Shown here: in pieces, positions 10,379-21,209 of the stretch
Numbering within the stretch: the stretch's first letter is position 1
How the letters are laid out: each line of letters begins with the position of its first letter
Assembly (NCBI GenBank): GCA_022496205.1
Contig: WTXD01000001.1
Span: 1,178,001-1,242,000 of the forward strand
Source of the DNA: Gloeopeniophorella convolvens
Taxonomy: Eukaryota; Basidiomycota; Agaricomycetes; Russulales
Reading direction: 5' to 3'
Length of the DNA: 64,000 bases
Translations under genes and position numbers: made by a program
The notes under the pieces: generated by a model
What the model was told of the DNA's origin: nothing
The model's input: only the letters and a program-made list of their open reading frames with translations
The model's database searches: none

Positions 10379-13338
10379 CACCATCATTAAGCCTCCGCTG
10401 ACGTCACCACGCTGTCGCACACAGTTTTCGCTTTTCTTGCGCCCAACGTCGCTGCCCGAGCCTGCGTCATCGACGAGTCCGTGCGCGGCCAAAACGGATG
10501 CGGAGCATTTAGGAGCGCTATGATTCTCGCTTTGTAAAACAAGTGAAGCCGGTGTAGAGTAGAGTCACTCAGAAGATGTACAGTAATTGACTTTACCCAA
10601 AACGCGGGGAGGCATCCCTCCCACTTGGACAATTGACCTCATGTCAGCGGATGTTCTGTTGCGAATCCTGAGGATCTCCGGACGGAGACGCGGAACGCTC
10701 GGGGCCTTCGCCGATCCGGTGAGTCGCTCAGGGTCGCGGGGTTGTGAGACGCACCAACGCGAAGGAGAACGTGCGCACCGTCAAGCTCTAATGGCACATG
10801 GCTAATCTTAACGAAATGTGGTTTCGACTGCCTGGCGCTGCCGTGACGGTAACGTACAACATGGGACGAAGGAACAAGGTCTAGGCAGGACTTCGTATGA
10901 GAGCGCACTGGTGGAAACGAATTCCTGACATGTGACAACACGCGGCGAGGCAGAGCCCACGTATATACCGCTGAATGCGGGACCAAGGTACACTGTGGGA
11001 TAAATCGCGTTTGTCAATCGAGATGCGCCTGTAGGACCCACTGGATCAGGCTGATAAGCAAGGCGCAACCTTGGGCCGCGCTTAATGATGCGCAAAAAGC
11101 TTATAGTCCTCAGACCGTTACCGCAAGCATAACCCTATAGCCGAAAGAAGGGAGACGTGGCAATATGTCCGAATCCCATATATGGGGCAGAACGTATACA
11201 CTGACACAGGATACCGGCAACCCAGAACGCGAGCATTGAGAATTAGCTTGGCTATCTGGCTTCTCTCGTCACGCCACGCTGTTGAACCCAAAGTGTCCTC
11301 GCGGTGGGTTCATACAACTCCCGAGAACATTGAGGACGCTGAAATTTTCCAAAGCGAGAACATCAGTTGAGCGTGAGGCACTAGGCCCTACGGAGGATAT
11401 TAAGTTGTCAACACAGCGTGCAAATGGGGAGAAGGGGGGTGAAAACGCAACAATAACCAAAGTCCACCGAAGATGAGAGTGTCAGCACCCGGCTAGATGG
11501 AGATTCTAACTGTAGATTTCTTCCATTGCATTCCTCCGGATGCACTCCACGCGCAGAACGGGGTGGGAACCATGTCTGCAGACTGTCTGCCACGCATTTT
11601 GGGGTCGAGGAAACGGCGACCTCGCACAGTCCAAATGCGAACGTAAGGCATCAGGTAACTGTCCAGAAATTACCCTCAGGGCGAGGGATCATACAGTTCC
11701 GCGAACGGAACGCGTCCTGGTTGCCAGATAGTAGGTCCGAGGCTCCGGGGGCCCTTGAGTGTCGAGCCCCGTCGCCGTTTCGTCTCGAATATCTGTTGCG
11801 TTTCCAGAAAAAGCGGACCCAGCTAAAAAGTCCGCGGTATGATCACGTGTCAGTAACCGGCAGCAATGGTTTTTGGGATTCCGGGCGCAGTATGGCGACG
11901 AGGAGCCAGATTAGATGCGGTAAAAATTGACGTACAGTCTGAATCTCCAGGGGGGCTGACACGTATGGCAGCATGGAATGAGAAAAGGTGGTATTTGGGT
12001 AGGCGAAGATCATTGCCAGCGCGGGATCGACGAGCCGGTAAATTATGCGGCGAGTCTGATTGGCGCATATCTCACTCTCAATCACTTGTCAGACGTGCGG
12101 TCCGAAGGTGTTGAAGACGGGTGCTCCGCGGACACAGTTTGTAGTCTCACTGCACTGGGACAGCCAATCGTGTCATCAGATTCATGGCTCCTACACGTTG
12201 CAAAGGGGGCATTCGGTCTCTGAACCAGAAGACACGCAGTTAGCGTTATTTGCGGTAAGATGGGAAGACGAAGTACTCGAGTACAGTTCTAGCATGAGAA
12301 TATGGGAAGAGAAGACAGCAGCGTGGCGAAGGCAAGCTCGTCTAGAGCACCACGCAGAGGAAGATGGCTCTGTCGGAAGGGAAGGAGTGAAACATGGCGG
12401 GATATCCTCGAAAGAGGGCAGAGCCATGTTGGATTGAAAGAAGAAAGGGGAGTCTGCGGAACCCAAGGCTCGGACGGAAGAGAGTGGGAGGTCACCGGTC
12501 AAGCCGCGATGCCAGAGAGTCAAGTGGTGCGTGGGGAAAAAGAGGGTACACGGCGCATGCGACCGGTGACGAACAGAAAGAGCGGCAGGCGTGACCCATG
12601 CGCGTGAGCATCAAGAGCAACGCTGACTGTCACCAATGGGTGCAGCTAACGAGCCGCTTTAGCAGCGATCTGGGCTGCGAGTCGCGACAGGCTCGTGGTC
12701 ATTTGGAGAGTTCGCAGGGATAGAGAATCAGAAGAATCTAGCCGAGCCGGAAGACTCGAAGCGAGACTGCAATGCGGTACGAGAGACGCTGCGAGGCCTC
12801 GCGGAGCGCGCTGGCGGCCCGCAAGCGGGTCGGAGGGAAACACGAGCACGGGGTCGGCGCTGGTCGGCGTTACGGACTGTTACGAACATGGGAGGGGCTC
12901 ATTGTTTGCGCATTGCGATCGACGCGGCGAGGAAGTCAGAGGAGCGCAAGAGCGGGTTCAAGAGGCGAGGGAGAGCGATCACGCGCACGCGTCACGGGGT
13001 GGCCTGAATCGGGGACAGATCTCAGCTCAAAATTGATGTCATGCGCTCAGCTGGAGCTTGGATACCTGCAACGGGTCGACTAGCCTCCAATGACGCTCCG
13101 TCTTCAGGCCCTCACCCATACCGCCCCTCCTCGTCGCCGTCGGCAAACGGGACACTCGATTGTGACCGGTGCGGAAAACTCATGGGTTAGCGCGAAACTC
13201 TTATCATTACCGCAAGGCCGACAGACGGCGTAAAACACGATTGTAATGGGACAGGCGCAATTTTTGATCACACGACACCCTTATCGGCGTCCTCCACTGC
13301 CTCACCGTCCCCTTCATCCTTGTCTCCATTCCACCACC
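10379..13338. other. Gene-poor 3 kb stretch
   Basis: No domain or convincing multi-exon gene on either strand. From about 12270 to 13000 the plus strand is strongly purine-rich, so the minus strand is pyrimidine-rich, as fungal leaders and promoters often are. A minus-strand frame near 12200-12500 and one ending SRLAAQIAAKAAR at 12646 are open but start at non-ATG codons and show no family. The last hundred bases before 13339 should hold the choline kinase promoter. I saw no terminal repeats, reverse transcriptase or transposase fragments. Confidence 0.45.
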
Positions 13339-14893
13339 ATGTCTACTGAAATCGTTGGTCCGGACGTCGTCACCCCTGTTAGCCTCGACCTCCACCGGTC
13401 CATCTCCATGTCCTCCATCTCTTCCGTCGCCTCTATTACGTCTCAGGCCTCACTTCATTCTCTAGGGGGCCTCCCCCAAAGTACCGCATCGCTTTATCTC
13501 GACGAGCCTACTGCACAGGGCGCTCTCCTAGAGGGTCTACCACACGTACACGCCAGACTAGATGCGAGGTAAGTTCGTTTCTTCCAACGTCAATACGACT
13601 TACGGTGCCATGCGTCGCTCTTGCTAGCAGCACCTTTTGAGGGCGGGGCGGATACCGGTCTGGTGCCTCGACAGTCGTTTCCACAGTCTCATGCTCACAC
13701 TCTTTCTTTTCATCACAGACAGTACACGTCGAGTGCGTTTGCACGTCAGCTCGTAGATATTCTCAGAACTCTGCGGGTTCCCTCGTGGTCTCAGGCAACC
13801 GCGCCGCACCCTCTCCTGTCCATTCGGAAGGTGTCAGGGTCTCTCACCAATGCCGTATTCTTCGTGTCATCCTCATCTGCCTCATCCCGCACGTTACTAC
13901 TGCGGGTCTACGGACCGTCCTCCGGCTCGCTTATTTCGCGCCCGCGCGAGCTGCATGTTCTGCACGTTCTGTCGTCGAAGTACAGGATGGGCCCGCGTAT
14001 CTACGGCACCTTCGCCAACGGGCGCATCGAAGAGTACTTTGACTCGGTCACTCTCACTGCCGCCGACATTCGTGAGCCATGCACGAGCGGATACATTGGC
14101 GCGCGCATGGCCGAGCTCCATGGCGTCGACGTTGCGACTATCGAAGGCCCGTCGCGCGGCCGCATCGAACACGGCGTGCGAAAGAACGTCCAGTCGTGGC
14201 TGCCTCCTGCGCGTGGCGTGCTCGCGCTTCCGGCGATCACGCCGGCAGTCCGCGCAGAACTCAACCTCGACGTGTTCCAGAGCAAATGGGACACCTACAT
14301 GAGGTGGCTCAAGGAGACGCACGGCGACCCACCCGCTGTCTTCTGCCACAACGATGCGCAGTACGGCAACCTTCTCCGCCTGAATAAGATGAAGGAGGGT
14401 GCGTCCGAGCACCACCAGGTCTGTGTCATTGCTATCTCCACATGTCTGCATGGAACTCATTCCCTTTCTACCCGCACAGATAATTGTCGTCGACCTCGAG
14501 TACGCCTCGCCGAACCCCGCCGCGTTCGACATCGCGAACCACTTCCACGAGTGGACAGCCAACTACCACGGGCCGACGCCGCACGTGCTCGACGCGGCGC
14601 GCTACCCAACGCGCGCGGAGCAGCGCACGTTCCTCGCGGCGTACCTCGAGCACACTGCTGATGCAGCCGCGGAGCAGCTGTCCCCCGCCGCGCGCGAACG
14701 CGAGCTCGCGGCGCTCGAGCGCGCCGTGCGCGCGTGGAGCCCCGCGTCGCACGCGATGTGGGCCGTGTGGGGCCTCGTGCAGGCGCGCGAGGACGTCGAG
14801 GCGCGCGTCGCACGGCCGGAGTTCGACTACATTGGCTATGCGCGCTGCCGCATGGCCGCGTTCTACCGGGAGTTCGCTGCACTTGGCCTCTGA
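13339..14893 (+). CDS. Choline/ethanolamine kinase
   Basis: Catalyses ATP-dependent phosphorylation of choline or ethanolamine, the first step of the Kennedy pathway to phosphatidylcholine and phosphatidylethanolamine. The ATG at 13339 starts a Ser-rich N-terminal region (SMSSISSVASITSQASLHS). After an intron at 13569-13718 the fold begins: VSGSLTNAVFFVSS (nucleotide-binding start), LLLRVYGP, RIYGTFANGRIEEYF, the catalytic CHNDAQYGNLL (Brenner motif, HND), and after a second intron DLEYASPNPAAFDIANHFHE, the choline-kinase signature with the Mg-binding Asp. The C-terminus WAVWGLVQAREDVE...FDYIGYA is also typical. Length is near 470 residues. The last exon is very GC-rich with strong C/G third positions, more than its neighbours. 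Choline versus ethanolamine preference cannot be read from sequence. Confidence 0.95.
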
Positions 14894-15744
14894 GATCCGC
14901 CGGTCTGCGCCTGACGGGCGCGGCTGTGGCGTCCTCTTGGGTTTCCTTTTCCGTTTACTTCGGTTCCGGGTCTTCCTCGTTTTATGGTCTCAGTGAGTCA
15001 CGGTGTGCCGGCGGGCTGTAGCTTGTTCTGTATACCCTTCCTTGTGGATTCAACACTCTACAGTGAATAATATCATAGTATCCCATGTATCTACTTACTG
15101 GCAATTAACGTGCTGTGTCTATATTCATCGATGCCCAAGCGGCTGACCCACGACGTTTGGCAGCCAAGCTTCCATAAGGCCTCGGAGGGATGTTTGTGGC
15201 TACACCGTCGAGGTGTTTGGCACAATCATAATCTAGAGAGCAGGCGTGAAGTTCGTTCAGATAATATAAGAACATGATGATGGACAGCAACGGTGTGTAT
15301 GCGACGTAACATAGAGGAAGGAATGGTAACTCCTGACTATGACGGACGACGAACAAGACAATAATTCAAGCTGCAGACGGACTGGCTACTAAAAGGCAGG
15401 ACGATGAGATGGACGAGCGAGATACGACGTGAGAAGAAGCGGTAAATGTGTACAGCGAAGACGTTGGCGATAAAGAGGAACTTGTAGTTTGGTTGTTGGT
15501 TTGTTATTTTTGGCGTCAAGGGCGGGCAGGGGGAGGGGAGTGGAATCGTCAACAATCATCAATCGATCATCATCAAAGCTGGGAATGGGACATAGACAAT
15601 CGTGAAAGCATAGCGCGGCGCAGGCGCCGAAGAAAACGAGGAACGACAAGTAGTACAGAAATGAGAGAAAACTGCAGTCCGTGTGGCATCATTGTGTTTA
15701 TGTATAAGTCAATTGCAGTCGATCCAGCGATTGAGGGGGCCCAT
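14894..15744. other. Intergenic, two convergent 3' ends
   Basis: Lies between the kinase (+) and the CCCH gene (-), so it contains both 3' UTRs. The plus strand is A/G-rich from about 15370 to 15670. No gene seen. Confidence 0.5.
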
Positions 15745-18453
15745 TCACGCCCAGGCGGATGCCTTCTCGGCGTAGCGCGTGCTCTGCTCCGGTGATAACC
15801 ATGGGGTGTTGAGCTTGCCCTCATTACCAGGGCTCGCGCTCTGCGGGCCGTGCAGGGGAGATGGAGCTGCGAGGTGGCGTGAGAAACTGCCCCAGTTCCC
15901 AGCGCTGCCAGAACGCGCGTGTCCATTGACGCGAGGGGCAGCAGTCTCAGGTTGCGGGGCAGGGAACGGCGCAGCAGGTGGAGGTGTGAGATTCAGTCCG
16001 ACTTCGGTGCCGTTGAAAGAGTGGCGAACATTGGAAGAGGAGCGGGCTGGGGTCTGCTTGGGAGCCTATCGTCGTGAGTACAGGAGGATATGAACATATA
16101 GCAGTCACAGACCTGGCCAAAGTTAATAAGTTGCCGGCTTCCGAGGTCGGGACCAGCGGTCACGGGACCGGGGGATAAGCCGCCCGAGGACTCATTTGCT
16201 TGAGAGAATAAGCCCTTCGCCGCGAACGATGGGTAAGCGGACTTGTTTTGCTGTTGCTTGATAGAGGGCTGGTCGAGCGATGATGTGTCAAGCTTGAGAG
16301 AACCGGTGCGCGGACGCGACGGAGGCTGATAGGTAACATCCGTGACAACTTCTTGATTACGCTTGGCTGAGATGCGCTGCAGGAGAGAGACCGGTGCATC
16401 GTTAGGATCGCTATCGGAGCGGCCACGCGTTTCGGTAGCCTTCGGTGGTGGGACACCGTCAGCGCCTGCACCTGCGCCGTGCGCTGGCAATTCGGTGTGA
16501 ATGAAGCAGCAGCGCTTTCCGTAAGGGCAAGAGCCCGACACCCAGAAGGTCTAGAGCGTAACCAACCTGTCAGAAGGCCAGCTGCAAGGAGGAACCAGGC
16601 TGACGTACCCTGCAAATCTCCGTTTTGTACTGCACAACGAAAAATAGCATTAGCAAGGGCTAAGTCGAAGAATCACCGGGGTTACCTTGGGATGACGCTG
16701 CACCTTCCGAATCTCCTCTTCGCCGTGGGCAAACTGGCACTTCGGCCCGTAGCGACAAGAACCCTTCTCTTCCCAGCTGCGGCACAATTCCGTCTTGTAC
16801 AAACCGAGCTTGCGGTTGTTAGCCGAAGGACCAGTGCCATTTGGATCAGAGTCGGGCGCACTGCCTTGGCTGCCACTCCCGAGGCCTGGGGAGATACTCT
16901 GCCCCGGTAGACTGACGCCGTACGGAGTATGGTACTGTGACTGCAGGCGGGCGGCAGCCATCACCTGGGCTGCAACACCCGCGTTGGCGTAGGCGTCCGG
17001 AGGAGAGTAGAATTGGTTGGGGTAGATGCCCATGGCCGGGGGGCCGAGCGCAGGTGGGTAGAGCCCCGGCTGCGCGAAAGGTGGCAGGCCGCCGCTGATT
17101 AAAGCGGCAGCCTCGCGAAGGTGCAGGGGGTCCGAAGCGGAATGCTGGTGGGTCGCACGGAAAACGTTGTGCTGCTGCTGAACGCGAGCGACGGCGGGAT
17201 TTTCGTGGGAGGGCATCATCATTTCGTAAACTTGTTGGGCATTACCCAACGAGAGATGAGTTGCGTGGCCAGGGGGACCGGGATATGCGCCGCCCGCGAC
17301 CAGTCCTGGATTATACCCGCGCGCCGGTTGCGAGCGGTAAGTAGGCGCCCCATTGACAGCTCCACTAGCGCGCGCGTTGAAAGCCGGCGCGTTTGGCGCG
17401 GATCCATCAAGTGGCTGGAACTGCCTCTGCTGGGCGGCGTAGTCAACCTGAAGCTCCTCCGCCGCAGGGACTGATTGACGAGGATAGCTGGACAATGATG
17501 GATACATGGGCTGGTCGTATTGGCCTTGCCGATCGACACCAGTGTTCCATTGCGGAGCTTGCTCCCCATCAGGTGGGCTAGCGCCTACTCCACGCAAGCG
17601 CTGGAGATCGGCGGCAGACAGCCCGCCGCTGTATGAATGAGGTCTGTCCCTCTGCTCAGGCCCAACTTTGAGGCCAAGTGCAGAAGAAGCAAGCGTATGA
17701 CTAGACCCAGAAAGTTGCGTTGAGGCAGTAGTGTCGGCCGAGGAAACACGTGAATGATTGGGAAGGACTAGGCGTTCATCGGAAGCGAGCGGGGAAGGCC
17801 CCGAATCTAAGCTAGCTTCCGAGGACTCGAGAGGGCTGGAGTCATGGAGCTGCACCATCGTATCCACAGCCTTTTTGGATTGTGGGGGCGTGCGAATGGA
17901 TCCGTGCATATTTTCGGGGGAATCGAAACCATTGCTGATTTTCAGGCGGGCGATCTCGTCAGCAAGGTCCCAGGACGCGTTTCCTGGTCCATGGTCAGGG
18001 AGGCGCATCAGAAGTGAGATGTCGACAACGTACCAGTGGAAAGAGAAGAGTCCGATGACATGGAATGGTCGGGCGACGCGTTCTTGTCGAGCGGCGATGG
18101 ACGAGGGAGAAAGGGTGGAGGCTGGAACGAGGACAAGCCTTGAGGCACTGGTTGATTGCTGTACACGGTGTTGATTTGGTGATTCCGGCGCTAAAGCGGA
18201 ACCAATCAAGGAGAAGACGTGAGCGTCATCCGAGAAAAACAAAGCGGACAAGAGACGCCTAAGCGAGGGACTGGTGAAGAAAACTCACGTCTGCGGCGAC
18301 GTCTTCCATTACGATAGGATGTTCGTGTGCAATCCAAGTGGGGGCCGGCACGACTTTTGAGATTTGGGCGAAAAGACCGGGCTGGTACGGGTACTGGTCG
18401 TACGGGCTGAAGGTATTGACGATCGACGGAGAGGTGTTGACCTCAATTGGCAT
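15745..18453 (-). CDS. Tandem CCCH zinc-finger mRNA-binding protein (tristetraprolin/Zfs1 type)
   Basis: Binds AU-rich elements in 3' UTRs and promotes deadenylation and decay, as TTP, fission yeast Zfs1 and yeast Cth1/2 do. ATG 18453 starts [15 protein letters not shown]. The intron 18191-18288 and a second one near 18010-18030 lead into DASLSTGN-like Ser-rich sequence and [16 protein letters not shown] long Pro/Gln/Ser/Ala-rich disordered region follows. Finger 1 is [15 protein letters not shown]...CQFAHG (Cx8Cx5Cx3H). Finger 2 starts in a 21-base micro-exon (16609-16629) coding YKTEICR and continues [18 protein letters not shown]. Both fingers keep all ligands and the YKTE lead-in. The tail is disordered and ends EKASAWA. 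About 760 residues. Clear family call; target transcripts unknown. Confidence 0.93.
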
Positions 18454-19359
18454 AGAAACTAGGAAAGAAGACGTTGGACTGAGTATATGCGGGTACGGGG
18501 TGGACTGACGAGTTAAGGATAATGGATCCGATGCAAGTTGAGCGATAAAAAGGTGCTTGGATGTATGAACTAATAATCAAGTTGCGGAGGAATAGAGATG
18601 CGATGAGTGCGGGGGGCTTGCAGGAGAGGAGAATGTCCAAGTAAATGAGAAGAATAGATTAGGGCACGGGGCGGACGAGCGGGTCCGGGGTGTGCGGTGG
18701 GAGTCGTGCGGACGAATCGGGGGGAGGAAGGGAAGGGGGTTAAGGATATATAATACGGGAAGAGAGGCGGAGGTGGGAGAGCGAGGTAAAGGCGTGTCCT
18801 GGGTGGCGGGCGGGGAGAAGAAGGGAACGGGGCGAGTCAGCCGGGCTGAGGTCGGTGCGGCCAGGCCAATGCACGGAACACGTCCAATTCCTCTCTTTTT
18901 TGATCGCAACGTGCCCGGCCTTGGGCCAGACTTAGGTAAACCCCCTGCCGATACCCCAACACGCCTCACCATCGTGCCCTTGTCCGCATACACCCTTCCC
19001 TCGCCTCCCCCACACCCGTCTGCCAGCCAGCGACATACTCCATCCGCCTCCATCCTCCATTTATTCCGCCACAACGAGCGCCCGCCGCTTGACAGCGACA
19101 GCGCCCGCAACCCCACCGCCAATCCGCCAATTCTTTACGTCTCATCACCCTCATAAACGTCAGAGTGAACGTGGTGAAATGGACGCTGCTGTTTTTCATA
19201 CACGTGTAGATATATGCCCTATCAGCAATCAGTGCTTCTTTATTTCCCCGCATTCCTGTGGGCCTGCACAGCAAGCGTACCTCGCTCTCCAATCGCTCGC
19301 GAGTCATAGGCCCACCCTCTGGCGCATCGACTACAGGCCAGCCCACAAATTCGTCATCC
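18454..19359. other. Upstream region and probable long leader of the CCCH gene
   Basis: The minus strand from about 18560 to 18850 is very C/T-rich, the usual look of fungal promoters and 5' leaders, so a long leader of the CCCH gene is likely. Open frames here (up to 181 codons, minus) are low-complexity Pro/Ser/Arg. An acidic, protein-like stretch at 19260-19360 abuts the next candidate gene in another frame. Confidence 0.4.
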
Positions 19360-19623
19360 TCAGCTCTTCCTGTGCTGCTTCACGGATCCCAGGCCTCGTT
19401 GCGCCTTCATGACGTCTTCGGCGCGTACTGTGTTCCAGACTAGCTCGTGCTTCTCTCAATCCGTATCGATTGCTCCGCCCGACTGGACGCGTCAATGCGT
19501 GGCACTCGCACCAAAGTCCTCGTTCTCCGATATTAAAGGGGCCTCATTAGCATTGATCTCTGTGTGCTCGTTGATATGGTTATTGAACATGGCATTGTTC
19601 ATTGCGCGGCTTAGACATCTCAT
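19360..19623 (-). CDS. Possible short two-exon gene, unknown product
   Basis: ATG 19623 (or 19602, also in frame) opens a polar exon with NNHINEHTEINANEAPLISE and ENEDF. A GT-AG intron at 19440-19511 joins it in frame to VWNTVRAEDVMKAQRGLGSV, ending KQHRKS before TGA at 19360-19362. The 72-base intron and the even, acidic-then-basic composition suggest a real protein of about 63 residues, but I recognise no family. Directly after the TGA a second protein-like stretch (DDEFVGWPVVDAPEGG, RERLESE) continues in the +1 frame, so the true product may be longer by an unseen splice or frameshift. Divergent from nothing obvious; upstream of the CCCH gene on the same strand. Confidence 0.33.
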
Positions 19624-21209
19624 GACGCTTTGCTGCTATAGCCTTGGCTCATCCTCGTCTTGCTCGTCCTTGCGCCGCTAGATGCGGAATCCGCTGCCCC
19701 ACACCCAGCCTCGCGCACCATTCTATAGAATTCCTGGGCCGCTCTCCTGTCACGCCCCTATCTCCCTTTTTCCGCATCACCCCTCCCATCTGTGTGGTGC
19801 GGAAGCCTCATGTCCGTCTGACTCAGCGCCCGAGGTCTAACTTGGCAACCGCCCCCTCCGACTCGTAGAGCGGAACCGGCGCAAGTCGGTACTGCCGTGG
19901 GGTCTGCTCGCACTTCTTGATGGAGCTTCCCAACAAAGCGATGGCGGTGCATCGGAGCTCGCCGCGCCGCGCTTGGCTACCGCTCTGAGCGCCGGCTTCG
20001 CTGCTCGTCACACCACCGTGGTGCGTCGGATGCATTGCGTCGGCATTGCACCCTGCCCGCTATGTCGGAAGATTGGCGCGCTGAATAACATGCTTAGATG
20101 CTCCATATTGAGAACGGTCCGTCGCACTTGTGTCTCGCTCCACGTTCACTCCAGAGCATGTTTGACGATATTTCAACCACTCGTTCGCCACCAACGGCTT
20201 TATTGCTGACTTCTTTCATGACGTGAAACGGGGCCCTTCGGAAACGCATGAGATCGTTGTATTTGTAAATGGAGTCTGTAATGAGCTGCCTAATTGTGCT
20301 TTTGGTACAACAGCGCTTTCCCCTGCCTTGTAATCTACAATGCGGCAACGTTGTAAACTCAAGCACTCGGAATATAATCGATTTGGGGCGAGGGACGAAC
20401 ATACCTGCCGCCATATCTAGACAAATAGAAGCCGCACGAAGTCCGATATCCTGGCCCGGTACACCTGAATAGGCATCCCTTTGACTCGCCGAAGGTCGGC
20501 CGAAGGTATCCGGGATGCAGCCTGCGGACCCTTTGGCAACAAGCCAGCACGACTTTTGTCTAGGCGAAGGTTACGCGGCCCTCTTCGTGGCCGGTGTGGC
20601 GAGCGTGCAGCCTCCGCATGGCCGAACACGTCAACGAGAGCGTGCCGCACTATCGATGGTCGGCGCGTGCAGAAGCACCGTCGCCGCAATCATCGCGCCT
20701 GCACTTGAGGTACTTGTCGCAATAATAGTAATGGCCCTGAAAACCGTGCTAGCGAGCCGATGCTGGTGGCTGCAGTCTTTGGACGATTCAGGCAGCGGCG
20801 ATCGCGATCGACCGCTCCGCACTCGGCTCCCAACGCATAAGTACGACAAGGAGCACAGCCACATGACGGGGCGGCGACAAGACCGTAGTGGCACCATGCA
20901 ACGTGTTGTTCATACCGTGGCCGCTTGTTCCTATCGATGAGTAGAGTGTTGAGACCGGCGGGAACCTGTCCAGTAGCATATGACCCTCCGCATGCATAGA
21001 GCACGCACGCCAAGTGCAGAAACGGCGGATGTTCAAGCAGCATTCAGATGATGTATTTGTAGACAACTGTTACACGTTCGTTGTACACCCTTCCCAACGG
21101 TGCCTGGCATAGGGCCTGCATACGCCGGCTCCGACGAAAGTCCCAGGTGATGGTGTATATATACGTGGTGTATTCTTCCAAAGCACAAGCCCGGGATCGA
21201 CCCTATCAT
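19624..21209. other. Intergenic, downstream of Blm10
   Basis: Frames on both strands are short, Arg/Cys-rich and without splice-consistent links. The right end is the Blm10 3' UTR. I see no RNA gene or repeat. Confidence 0.45.

Noticed and set aside
18577..19156. Long overlapping frames on both strands (181 and 154 codons).
   Set aside because: Produced by the C/T-rich leader and promoter of the CCCH gene; low-complexity translation.
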